From: Dastarcus helophoroides
Taxonomy: Eukaryota; Arthropoda; Insecta; Coleoptera; Bothrideridae
Direction: 5' to 3'
Length of the DNA: 64,000 nucleotides
Assembly: GCA_028583605.1 (NCBI GenBank)
Contig: CM053327.1
Coordinates: 30,535,126-30,599,125, forward strand
Shown here: positions 32,945 to 42,689 of the stretch, one piece after another
Numbering within the stretch: position 1 is the stretch's first letter
Layout of the letters: each line of letters begins with the position of its first letter
Translations under genes and position numbers: made by a program
The notes under the pieces: generated by a model
Told to the model about the DNA's origin: nothing
What the model saw: the letters and a program-made list of their open reading frames with translations, nothing else
Databases searched by the model: none

Positions 32945-33962
32945 TAAAGTTTAATGCACCCGCAAAGGGCAAAGCCATTATGCCTTCAAAGCACTGCGAG
33001 TAGGATGCGGATACAAGGATAGATCGCGATAAACCGTCTTCTTAAACAAGGATAGGTTGTAATTTTTTGGAAAATTCAATTCGGTAACGAGTTCCATAGC
33101 TTGGAAGTTCAACAGAAAAAAGAGTCTCCGTGGACAGAAGTCCTTACTGTGTCAAGCTGGACCACACAGGAATTTGCTGTCTCCGACTGTCTTGTATGCT
33201 TCAAAAATCTTGCCCTTGGGGGAATCGATCCCATTAGTTCCTGCACGCATCTCCCATGATAGCACTTGTAGAAAAAAGGCAAGTCACCAACCACCCGCCT
33301 GTGCTCTAGTGTTTCGAGAGAATCGGTCAAACTCTCGTCATCAATTAGGCGAATCGCTCTTCTTTGAGTTGAAACCAAAAGAGCTAAAATGTGCTTTGGA
33401 GCTGAACTCCAAACATGAAAACAGTATTTTAGTGTAGCCCTAATTTGAGCTTTGTATAGTGTGAGTAAGTGATGAGATGTGAAGTACTTTTTAGCTCTAA
33501 AAAGAAAACCGAGCTTTTGAGAGGCGGACTTGGCAATGGTGGGCACATGATCGTCCCAAGAGAAGTTAGTGCTCGCATTTGCTCCTAGGACAGACATATT
33601 ACATCCCATAGGGAGGATTCTACCATCCATTATTATTTTTGTTGCATTATCCCTTAATGTTTTCTTAGAGAAAACCGCGGCTTGAGTTTTTGAAGCCTTG
33701 AATTCGACCAGATTCTTCTTACCTCATTCCAGAATGATTTCGAGTTTCCGATTAATCATCTGTATCTGCTGTTCCCTCAGTCGATCTGAAGCAGCTACGG
33801 ATAATGGTTTGTCGGAGAAAAAAGATGACACCATGCTACTATCATCTGTGTAGCTGTATATAGGATTGGAACTTGAAGCTAAGAGATCGTTTATGCCTAA
33901 CAGGAACAGAGAAGGAGACAGGACAGACCACTGAAGCACCCCTGCGTTATTAATGAAATAAC
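32945..33962 (-). pseudogene. CR1-like LINE reverse transcriptase, C-terminal half
   Basis: Minus-strand sister of the copy at 1-1093. It starts just upstream of motif B, which reads GVLQWSVLSP (the conserved Gly of QGS is Trp). Motif C is YTDD instead of YADD. The frame continues with a stop after LEIILE at about 33724, then an open stretch 33109-33630 from about NFSWDDHV to VHGDSFF, a stop before TSKLWN, and a frameshift before the tail. The 3' terminus GTGCATTAAACTT is at about 32945-32960. The 5' truncation is at about 33962. Confidence 0.85.
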
Positions 33963-33982
33963 TAACAATGCAACTGCTCAGA

Positions 33983-34060
33983 CAAGGTTTCTTAACCTGA
34001 GGTCCATGGACCCTTCAGGGTTCTATATCATGAGTACCAAGGGGAACCTTTTTCAAAAAT
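33983..34060 (+). repeat. hAT-like terminus fragment
   Basis: GGTTTCTTAACCTGAGGTCC followed by ATGGACCCTTCAGGGTTC resembles the well-known hAT terminal phrase (TTCTTAACCTGGGGTCC...). No partner end or 8-bp duplication was found nearby, so it may be a fragment. It abuts the truncated 5' end of the LINE. Confidence 0.3.
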
Positions 34061-34877
34061 TTTCATTTTTTCCAAACAAATGGTTCTTTACTTGAGATTT
34101 CGACGTTTTCTCAAAATTTCGCCTTTTTTTCAATATTCCTCTTTTTCAATATTTCTCTTTTTCCCAAAATGTCTCTTTTTCTTTTGAAATTTCAAATCTT
34201 TTTTAAAATTCGACGGGGATTCATGGGTCTAACATAACATTTATTAACATAATAACATTAATAACTAATACAGTATTTTGTCCAATTTTACCTAATAAAA
34301 CGGATTTTTTTTCAAATTCCTTGTTTTCTTTTTCTGCCAGTTAGCCATGGGCTTACTCAGCATTTCCTTTAAGGAGGGGGGAGGCATCAAACATTTTAAA
34401 AAATTAATGGGCAAAAAAAGAAAACCTTCTGACCGAGTAATTTATATTGTCACTTAAAAATTACATATGTATATTGGGAAGATCGAATTTTCAGATTAAA
34501 GTCGAATTTCGAAAAAGAGTCAAACTTTGAGAAACAGTCCTTTTAAAGCTTCAAGAAATATTAATTTTTTTTCAAGTTTAATCCACTCGCAAAGGGTAAC
34601 CTTTGCGATTTCAAAAAAGGACTTAAACTTCCACAGGTTGATTTTTTTTTTTAAAAAGTGGCAATTTCCAGAACAAGCCGACTTTAAGGAAAACATTGCG
34701 AGCTTCAAAAAGTTTCCTTGAGAATTTTTAATTTATAAATTTAAATTTTGTCATATTCTTGAAACTTGGAAGAATCGTTTCCTCAAAATTTTCTAAAATT
34801 ATTATCCCCTGAAATTTCAGATTTCTATTAACATTTGGATCCAATTGTAGAAAAAATAAACGAATTTTGAGAAAAAG
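34061..34877. other. AT quasi-repeat, orientation switch, and a 35-bp LINE 3' end scrap
   Basis: At 34060-34260 the phrase reads as CTCAAAATTTCG; beyond 34480 it reads as CGAAATTTTGAG, the reverse complement. At 34566-34600 the string TTTAATCCACTCGCAAAGGG is the minus-strand 3' terminus of the CR1-like LINE without any coding part. Confidence 0.5.
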
Positions 34878-36300
34878 TCGAAATTTGGAGAAAAAATCCA
34901 GACGCAAATGTCCATAAATCAAAGATATCAAATTGTGAGGTAAAAGTGTCAACATTTGTAGAATAAGATGAGTTTCGAGCATTTAGTTGAAATGACCAGA
35001 AATAAAATTAAAAATAATCCCAGAAACAGATAATTAATATAATAAACTTCCAAAGAATCACGATTATTGAAAACTATGTTGCAGATTTGAGAAACAGATC
35101 AAACTTTGTCGAACATATTCCAAATTTCCAAGGGACACTTCAATTGAAAAAGAAAATTGGAATTTTGAGAATAAAGTCTTAATTTCGAAAAAGACCAATT
35201 TCGAGAAAAAAATTTTGGAAAAGTCGGAATTTTCAGTGAATTATATTAAAAATAAAAACCCAACCTTTCGTAAACACGCTAAAAAAAGTCCAAAACTTGA
35301 AAAAAAGTTCAACATTTTTATAGGTCTAAGTTTGGGATAAAATTAACTTTTCAAAAAAGTCTATCGAGACAAAAGTCGAAATTTGGAGAAAAAATCCAGA
35401 CGCAAATGTCCATAAATCAAAGATATCAAATTTTGAGATAAAAATGTCAAAATTTGTAGAATAATATGAATCTCAAGCATTAAGTTGAAATGACCAGAAA
35501 TAAAATTAAAAATAATCCGAGAAGCAAAAACATTAATATAATAAATTTTCAAAAAATCAGGATTATTGAAAACTATGTTGCAACTTGGAGAAACAGATCA
35601 AGCTTTTTAGAACATATTCCAAATTTCCAAGAGACACTTCAATTAAAGATGAAAATTGCAATTTTGTCAATAAAGTAGTAATTTCGAAAAAGACCAATTT
35701 CGAGAAAAAATTTGGAAAAGTCGGAATTTGCAGTGAATTATTTTTAAAATAATAACGTAACCTTTCGCAAAAACTCTAAAAAAAAGTCCAAAACTCGAAA
35801 AGAGTAAAAATTTTCAAAAATCCAATTTTGGGATAAAATTAAATTTTCAAAAAAGTTGATCGAGAGAAAACTTGACATTTTCAGAACCATAAATCATCAT
35901 ATTGTACGATAAAAGTCAAAATTTGTTGAAAAAGACAAATATTAAAAAAAATGGTGGGCTTTCGAAATAAATAGATGATTTTTGAAATAAAATGACAAAA
36001 AGTAGAATTCAGGATAAAATTAACTTTTTAAAAAGTCCATCGAGAGAAAACTCGACATTTTCGGAACCATAAATCATCATATTATAAGATAAAAGTCAAA
36101 ATTTGTTGAAAAAGACAAATATTAAAAAAAAGGTGGGCTTTCGAAATAAATAAATGATTTTTGAAACAAAATTACAAAAAGTAGAATTTGGGATAAAATT
36201 AAATTTTCAAAAAAGTCGATCGAGAGAAGACTTGACATTCTCAAAGAAAGGTGGGCTTTTGAAATAAATAAATGATTTTTAAAACAAAATTACAAAGAAT
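34878..36300. repeat. two AT-rich tandem families: 498-bp and 180-bp periods
   Basis: TCGAAATTTGGAGAAAAAAT at 34878 recurs at 35376, with about 480 bp colinear (CCATAAATCAAAGATATCAA, GAAAACTATGTTGCA). Then CGAGAGAAAAC occurs at 35861, 36041 and 36221, exactly 180 bp apart each time. Each repeat contains CATAAATCATCATATT and GGTGGGCTTTCGAAATAAAT, and the third copy has an internal deletion. Non-coding. Confidence 0.8.
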
Positions 36301-36356
36301 TTTGAAAATCAAAATTTGAGGTAATTTTGAAAAACGGACATTTTTAAGAGAAAAAG

Positions 36357-36607
36357 TCAAAATTTTAAGAGAAAAAAAGACGAATTTATAGGAAAAAGGC
36401 AAAATTTTCTAAAAATATCGAATATCAAGATAAAATGCAAAATTTCGTTAAAAAAATGTAAGAAACTAGTCAACACTTTTAAAAAATAAGATGAAAAAAG
36501 GAAATTTTCAAAAAAGGTTCAATTTTTTTTTTCTTTTTTTTGGCGGAACGGAGTTGTCCTTGGTTATTTTTCAAAAGTTATATGGAAATTTCGTCCCCTG
36601 AAACCAA
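36357..36607. repeat. paralogue of the filler inside the 13.2-kb LTR remnant
   Basis: Colinear with 13291-13547: AAGAGAAAAAAAGACGAATT, AAGATAAAATGCAAAATTTC, GGAACGGAGTTGTCCTTGG and CCCCTGAAACCAAAACAT all occur in order. Here the sequence continues as a cassette, whereas at 13.5 kb it is cut by the LTR. Confidence 0.8.
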
Positions 36608-36695
36608 AACATATTAAAAAGTACAGCAAAAGTTGCAACTTTTAATGCATTTTTTAATCTTTCGTGTTTTCAGGGGACAGTATTTGTATATCAAG
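36541..36695. repeat. ribozyme-like cassette, fold-back dimer without core
   Basis: Antisense arm GGCGGAACGGAGTTGTCC through CCCCTGAAACC to AAAAGTTG (36643), then sense CAACTTTT through TTTCAGGGGACA to TGTATATCAA. The arms mirror around the palindrome AAAAGTTGCAACTTTT. The ribozyme-like segment is absent from both arms; the junction is 4 nt inside the predicted 5' end of the monomer. Confidence 0.6.
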
Positions 36696-36699
36696 TCCA

Positions 36700-37037
36700 A
36701 TGTTCAGAAAAATAACGGAATTTAAAAAAAGCAAAATTTTGAGAAAATTTTGAAATAGACAAAAATTCAAAATTTCCAGCAGATCAAATTTTGACAAAAA
36801 AACTCCAAATTTTGAAAAAAATAATCGAAACTCTTAAAAAAAGATGAAATTATGAGAAAATAATCTAAATTTTCAGAAAAAGGTTTGAACTTAGTAGAAA
36901 TTTAAAATTTTCTAGAAAGTCAGATTAAATTTAGAAAAAAGTAATCTTCAAGAAAAAATCGTATTTTCCTGGCGGAATGTTGAGTTAAAAATTTGAAATT
37001 TTAAGAAAGTCGTGTTTGATAAAATGAGTCCCACAGA
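36700..37037. other. AT quasi-repeat
   Basis: No gene seen. Confidence 0.5.
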
Positions 37038-37330
37038 ATGGGAATTATAAACGACCCGAGTTGTAGGGGATGTTTAGAAGAAGATGAGTGTCAAGCACGT
37101 GATGTGTCATTACCCAGCACTAGCATCAATCAGAGGATCCACGTTGAGGGGACTTCTGGCCTAGTGCGGTCAGTTGAAGAGAGGCGCATCCAAGGGACGT
37201 TCTTCAGTTTCTCAACAATGTTGGGTGGCTGAATGAATGACCAAGGACACCTCAATCACAGGGATAGCTGAGTGGTCCTGGAAAGGGTGGTCTAAGTTCT
37301 GGCCTAAATTCTAGGCAATCCACCTCGAAT
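37038..37330 (+). pseudogene. LINE C-terminal tail with CCHC knuckle, frame-broken
   Basis: Starts MGIINDPSCRGCLEEDE, as in the minus-strand copy at 5200. Two bases are effectively out of frame after EEDE, so the second half of the knuckle (VEHV, CHCPAL) is read in another frame. The nucleotide text still matches through GGTGGCTGAATGAATGACC and the 3' region CCAAGGACACCTCAATCAC. The flank CGAATCCAAAATCCAG resembles that beside the 5.1-kb copy. Confidence 0.75.
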
Positions 37331-38271
37331 CCAAAATCCAGTCGAAGTTTATAAATAAATGCGAAATTTTAACACAAAAAATTTATCAAAAAATATGAAA
37401 TTTGGGAAATTTCGAAATTTTTAAAAAATTCTTCAAGGAAAGGATGAATTTCAAATAAGAAAAGAAAATTTTTGAAAAAAATTCCCTATTTGAATATGCG
37501 TAAAATTTCGGTTTGCTGCATAAACCGGGGGCAGGGGGCATCATTCCCTATAGCTGCGCCTCTAGCTACAGTAGGGCAGAGTTGGACGTCTGCTCTCCCA
37601 TAGTTCATACAGCCAATCGAAAATTTACATTCTCAACTGCGGAGACTTTCAGAAATTTTCATTTTTTCTCGAAAATTTGTCCTTTATTTCGACGTTTTCT
37701 CGAAATTTCGACATTTTTTTCCAAAATTTCCCCTTTTTCACAACATTTCTTTATTTCTTTTTAAATTTCGAATTAATTTTAAAATACGACTTCTTGTAAC
37801 AAAATTATCTTTCTCAAAATTTCGAATTTTTATCTAGAAATTCGTTTTTTATTTTAAAATTTCGTTATTTCTCAAAATTCTACCTTTTTCTGAGGATTTT
37901 GTCTTTTTTTTTAAAAAGTCGTCTTTTGATTTGTTTATCAAACTTTGCCTTTTTCTCGACATTTAGATCTTTTGATAGAAAGATAAAAATATTCCGAATA
38001 ACATTAATTTTATTTAAGAATTTTGAAAAATATTTTTTGGAATTTTGAAATTATTGTAAAAAGCTAACATTTCCAAAAACTTCATATCTCAACTTGTCTC
38101 TCAAAATTTGGACGTTTATCCGAATAGTTGATATTTTCTTATACCACAGTGAAGTAGGGGGAGAGGAGCTTGCCTTTAGTCGAGAAATTTCGACTTTCTT
38201 TTCTTAAAATTGCGACTTTTTTCTGAAATTTTTAAATAGTTGACATTTATAACCCTTACTTTGTAGAATTC
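37331..38271. other. AT quasi-repeat with a GC-rich transposon-like scrap at 37515-37625
   Basis: 37515-37625 (CCGGGGGCAGGGGGCATCAT then TAGCTGCGCCTCTAGCTAC) resembles termini of small DNA transposons but lacks a mate. From 37640 to 38270 the AT phrase is in the CTCGAAATTTCGAC orientation. No gene. Confidence 0.4.
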
Positions 38272-38503
38272 TTCAATATTTATAACCATTAAACTTTATT
38301 CATGTTTAAAACAACAACAGATATTAAGAATTCCACGATGTTTCTATAAATATTTGCTATGACCCGACCTGGTTTCGTCGATGATGCTGAAAATCAAAAC
38401 CAGGTCCGCTCATAGCAAATATTTATAGAAGCATCGTAGACTTTTTAATAATATCTGTTGTTGTTTTAATCGTTAATAAAGTTTAATAGTTATCAATACT
38501 GAA
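38272..38503. repeat. long inverted repeat (fold-back), arms about 100 nt
   Basis: The left arm contains AACTTTATTCATG, AAAACAACAACAGATATTA, ATAAATATTTGCTATGA and GACCTGGTTT. The right arm is its reverse complement (AAACCAGGTC, TCATAGCAAATATTTATAG, TAATATCTGTTGTTGTTTT, AATAAAGTTTAAT). The central loop of about 23 nt is CGTCGATGATGCTGAAAATC plus a few bases. Each arm looks like a copy of one unit carrying a GAAACCAGGTC phrase, reminiscent of ribozyme-like Penelope ends. That last point is inference. Confidence 0.8.
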
Positions 38504-39180
38504 ATTTACCTCAAAATTCGCTCTTTTTTTAAATTATCGACTAAATGTGACTATTTCTTGAAAATTTCGACTTTTTTCTCGAGCTGTCGATCTTTTTCGC
38601 AAAATATCGATCTTATGTTCGAACTATTGATTTTTTAAAAAAATTTGTTTGAGCTGCTTTCGCAACTTTCGATTTTTACCTCGAGAATCGCCCTTTTCCC
38701 GAAATTTCGATATTAAAAAAATTTTTCCAAAACACCAGGTTTCTGTTTTAAATTTGATTTCCTGGAAATTCTGAGCGTATCCCAAAAGTGGTATTTTTTA
38801 TAATTTGTCTTTTTCTAAATTATGATTTTATACTCAAAACTCTACTTTTCCTCTCAACATTGGACTGTATTGGAAATGTTGAATATTTTATAGAATTTAG
38901 TGCGTTTTCCTCGAAATTTTAACTGCTAGGAAATTTCAACATCTTTCTAAAAATTCGTTTTATTCTCGAAGTTTCTGGAAATTTCTACTTAAAATTGAGC
39001 TTTAAAATTCGGCTTTTTATCAAAATACGTTTATTTTTCTGAAATTGGATCAAATTTTAATAAAAATATAAAACTTTTTTACGCAACTTAGTGAAGAAAA
39101 TTTCTTGAAAATAAAATTGTGAGAGAAATATTCGGTTTATTCTGAAAATTGCAATCTTCCTCACAAAATTATGTAAGTGT
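38504..39180. other. AT quasi-repeat
   Basis: No gene seen. Confidence 0.5.
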
Positions 39181-39296
39181 CATAGAAAAACCGAATATTC
39201 GCATTCGCGAATGTTGGAAATAGTCTCTGGTTGGAAATGAATATTCGCATTCGCGTATGTGGGAAAACCAACATTCGTTACCTGTCTAGTTCGGAT

Positions 39297-41282
39297 AAAC
39301 ATAAAAAAACTAAGTTAATCAGTTTGCACAGCTTTAAAGAGTATGCGCAGATTGCAAAATTACGTTTTGTTCAAATTTCTTGATACGATCATATGAAAAC
39401 TTAGCTGCTTAGAGAGTATCCAGCTAATATATTTGGGTAACAAAGTTACACCCTATAGCATTAGGTGACTTCTGTATGGCTATTATATTAAAAGAATTCT
39501 GCCTTCAAAATTACGGTAAATTAAATTTCGCTGTCGTCGTTTTCAGATCATTTATTTTACACAATAAACGGATAATGATTATTTACCCTTTTAGGATATA
39601 AGATAAGTTTGGATGTTCCTGGAACAGTTTTTTGGGAAAAAATGTATCATATTAACAATCTCGACTTACAAGGTACCCCCATACCAATTTTCGTTAAAAT
39701 CGCTCAAGTTATTGAGCCCTGAAAAGCTAACAAACAGATAGACACACATTCCCATTTATATATTAGTTACAAAAAAGTGGATTAAAAAAGTCAGGAAAAT
39801 AATCTGAAATATTTAAAAAAATTGAACCTAATTAATTTTTACTTTTTTGTTAAATTTCGTCATATTGTTCTCAAAATTTCATCCTTTATCTTTGTTAAGC
39901 GTCGAAAAACATCAACATTAAACCATTAATCGGTTTTTTACCGTTTTAACGTTTGCTTGTACCGTTTTTCATGTAATTAAAAAAGTTTCCACGAGAGATG
40001 GCTTTAAAGCGTGATGTGGGCGGACTGGAATCGTTTTCTCTGCATTGAAATAATCTGAGCGTCTGTCTTGCCTTATTCCCGGTCTGGATCCCTTCAAGCT
40101 ACGATCTCATCCATACTTTTCATCCCTTTCCTTCCCTATTTGCGCGATTTCCCTTTGCACACTGTCTGATTTACTGTCCTCTGAAATCTGCTTGTGCTCG
40201 CCTACTTTGCCGCCGCTTTGTGACGTAATTCCAACGTCACAATTTACCTTACACTCGCCAGCTTAACGCCATCAAAGCATGACGCAAAATCCGAAGTATT
40301 TAACCCCCACACACTTTAAATTATACGCTATAAATTTAATTACTGTTAACACTGAAAAAGTTCGCTGAAGGTTATGACACCATGAAACTGTTTGTAGCAA
40401 AATATTTAATTTATTTCCAATAAATTCGATTTTATTTGGGATTTTACGGGCTCTATCGAAAGTCACAAGCAATTTTAGATTTTTAAACTGTAAAAGTTTG
40501 ATAATTTTTATTTGCATAAACTTTGATTTTTTTAAATTTTTATCTTTAAAATAAATGTTGAACTTTAGAGGAAAATTTGAAATTAATAAGCAATTTTACA
40601 CATTTTCGACTTCAAAAATGTCGTCACGAGAGTGAGATTATAAGGATCACGTTTTTTCCTTTTAAGGTGCAGAACCCTAAAAAAGTAAAAGTTTCGAGGA
40701 TGAGACAACAAGTTTAAACAGAAGGCGAAATTTTTCATAATGAAATAAAAATTTTCAAAATATCTGCGATTCATAGGAAAAAAAGTAAAAATTTCGAGGA
40801 AAAGACGAAGCTGACATTTGGTAACAAAGTCAAAATTTTGAAAATATCCAAAATTTACGAAAAAAAATTAAAAATCTTCAGGAAGAGGCGAACCATAAAC
40901 AATAGTCAAAGTTTTAAAAAAAAAATCCATATTCTGAAAAGTAAAAATTTTGAAAGATTCGAACTTTTAAAAAGGTCAAAATTTCCACAAAAAGTAAACT
41001 TTTTTAATAAAGTTGAAATTTTCAAAATAAAAGTTAAAAACTTTGAGAAAATTCCAACATTTAAAAACAAATTTTCAAAGTCGTTGTTTTTCATGACAAA
41101 AAGCAAACATTTCGAAGAAAAAACGAAATATTGAACAAAACTTGGAATTTTTTTATAAAGTCTAAATCCTGAAAAGAATCAAAATTTTGAAAGATCCGAA
41201 CCTTTAAAAAAGCCAAAATTTTCACAAAGAGTTAACTTCTTTAATAAAAATAAGCTTTTCAAAAAACGTCGATTTTTTTCAA
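39297..41282. other. intergenic sequence; GC-normal island at 40000-40300, then AT quasi-repeat
   Basis: 40000-40300 has near-balanced composition without an open frame I can support. It holds the inverted repeat TTGTGACGT-AATTCCA-ACGTCACAA at 40218-40242 (two CRE-type TGACGT half sites). At 40623-40685 lies a right-end fragment of the TIR repeat (CACGAGAGTGAGATTATAAG, GGTGCAGAACCCTAAAAAAG). From 40690 on the sequence is AT quasi-repeat, and open frames there are lysine/phenylalanine-rich noise. Confidence 0.45.
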
Positions 41283-41480
41283 TAAAATTTGAGAATTGAT
41301 ATACTCATTTTGTCTCTGAAATCAAGAAGGATTAAAAAATGCAACAAAAGTTGTTGTATTTTTTAATTTTTTCTGGTTTTAAGGGACAAGTGTTGTATTT
41401 CAATTTTTGAAGATAACCAAGGACAAGTCCTTTTTTGTTGGTGCAAGGACAAGTCCGTTCCATCAAAAAAAAAATCGAGA
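41283..41480. repeat. ribozyme-like cassette, fold-back dimer without core
   Basis: Antisense arm TTGATATACTCATTTTGTCT through TGAAATCAAGAAGGATTAAA to ATGCAACAA, then sense TTGTTGTATTTTTTAATTTT through GGTTTTAAGGGACAAG to GAAGATAACCAAGGACAAGT. The terminus GGACAAGTCCGTTCCATC is present and partly duplicated (41428 and 41449). Confidence 0.6.
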
Positions 41481-41792
41481 CTTTCAAAAAGAAATTTCAA
41501 AAATTATGAGAAAATGCCTAGATTTTGAAACTAATTTTCGAAGTCGATATTTTTCAGGAAAGATGCCAACTTGGTCTAAATTTCACGAAAAATTCTAAAA
41601 AGTCGAATAAAGGTTCTTAATACATTTAACTTTTTACCAATATTATAACTTTTTTTCAAAATTCTTCATGTAAATTTGCGATTCTTAATTCGTAATAATC
41701 GTAATTTAACCCAAATCAATCAATAGGTTTCACATTTCTTGAGTATTTATGTAGCTAACTAATGAATTGAAAATATTTAGTGCTGTATCACA
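41481..41792. other. AT-rich spacer left of gypsy copy B
   Basis: No gene seen. No 5' LTR is recognisable here. Confidence 0.4.
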
Positions 41793-41813
41793 CCCCGTAT
41801 AGTTTATACGGGG
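41793..41813 (+). other. 9-bp perfect hairpin in gypsy leader
   Basis: CCCCGTATA-GTT-TATACGGGG. It sits 37 bp upstream of the gag-like ATG. Role unknown. Confidence 0.5.
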
Positions 41814-41850
41814 AGCATCAAGAAAAATCTTGAACGTTCTAGAACGCTTT

Positions 41851-42216
41851 ATGGAAACGAGATTACATTCGGCCAAAATGGAACAACAATTGCAAGCGAT
41901 ATTAGCACTAATGCAAGACATAAAAAAAATAGATGAAGAACGAAGAAAATAAGATAAGGAACGAAGACGACAAGATGAAGAACGAATACAATAAGATATA
42001 GAACGAAGACGACAAGATGAAGAACGAAGACGACAAGAGAAAGAACAAGGTGAGGAATGAAGACGACAAGATGAAGAACGAAGAAGACAAAAAAAGAACA
42101 AGATGAAGAACGAAGACGACAAAAGAAAGAACAAGATGAGGAACGAAGACGACAAGATGAAGAACGAAGACGACAAAAAGAGAACAAGATGAAGAACGAA
42201 GACGACAAGAAACCGA
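41851..42216 (+). pseudogene. gag-like N-terminus with expanded heptad coiled coil
   Basis: ATG at 41851 opens METRLHSAKMEQQLQAILAL and then a charged coiled coil built on the heptad E-E-R-R-R-Q-D. This is encoded by a 21-bp unit (GACGACAAGATGAAGAACGAA) repeated imperfectly to 42216. Stops at 41950, at about 41992 and beyond, plus a frameshift near 42090, kill the frame. Coiled-coil starts are seen in gag of arthropod gypsy elements. The long minus-strand frames 41730-42344 (serine/phenylalanine repeats) are the antisense of this minisatellite. Confidence 0.6.
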
Positions 42217-42242
42217 GCAAGATCCTGCTGAAGCCGGAGAGG

Positions 42243-42489
42243 AACTATTGCCCCACCAGGAAGGAGCTTCTTGCGATAGTGAAGCCCGTGGAACGCTTCC
42301 ACAAGTATTTGTATGGGCAAGAATTTCTCTTTAGGACAGATCATTCAGCGCGTTCTTGTTAACTCCGAATGAAGAACGCAAAGGGGCAGATGGCTAGATG
42401 GTTAGAGAGGTTTCAACAGTATCACTTTAAGGTGCATCATCTACCGGGACCACAGCAGAACAACGCTGATGCTTTGTCCAGAAGACCTT
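42243..42489 (+). pseudogene. gypsy pol RNase H fragment
   Basis: NYCPTRKELLAIVKPVERFH and YLYGQEFLFRTDHSA match the RNase H core of Ty3/gypsy pol (TRKELLA and the FxxRTDH motif with its catalytic Asp). The end has WLERFQQYHF and the typical NADALSRRP closing motif. A stop and frameshift lie after TDHSARSC. It is joined directly to the gag heptad region at about 42216-42240, proving an internal deletion of protease and reverse transcriptase. Confidence 0.8.
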
Positions 42490-42689
42490 CTGGAGATGGT
42501 AGATAATGCAGATCAATCGAAGACCATGAGGGCTTAGTGGATATAAAGGTCTGCCCAACCAGAAGATGGATGAACAGTTGAAGGTCTTCGAGAGCTATAG
42601 AAGAGCGACGCTGATATCGGACCCATATTGGAATGGAAATAAGCTAGAGATAGCCCTGGATGGCAAGAAGTTTCCGTCAGAAGCCCAGC

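Larger units (their letters stand above)
32828..39288. mobile_element. candidate large hAT-type element (6.46 kb), heavily invaded
   Basis: Left end TAGTGATGTAACGAATATTC (32828 on). Right end read inward is TAGACAGGTAACGAATGTTG (from 39288); 16 of 21 terminal positions match. The flanks are GTTCGAAT (32820-32827) and GTTCGGAT (39289-39296), 7 of 8 identical. Both ends have subterminal ATTCGCATTCGC copies (32872-32885; 39198-39211; 39243-39255), as is known in hAT elements with ATTCG-rich ends. There is no transposase. The interior holds a CR1-like LINE (32945), AT arrays, a LINE tail (37038) and a long inverted repeat (38272). Confidence 0.5.

Noticed and set aside
34566..34600. LINE insertion
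   Set aside because: Only about 35 bp of the 3' terminus is present, without any coding sequence or flanking duplication; noted as a scrap, not as an element.
41730..42344. 204- and 123-codon minus-strand frames rich in Ser, Phe, Leu
   Set aside because: They are the antisense of the gag heptad minisatellite; 21-bp periodicity alone keeps them open.
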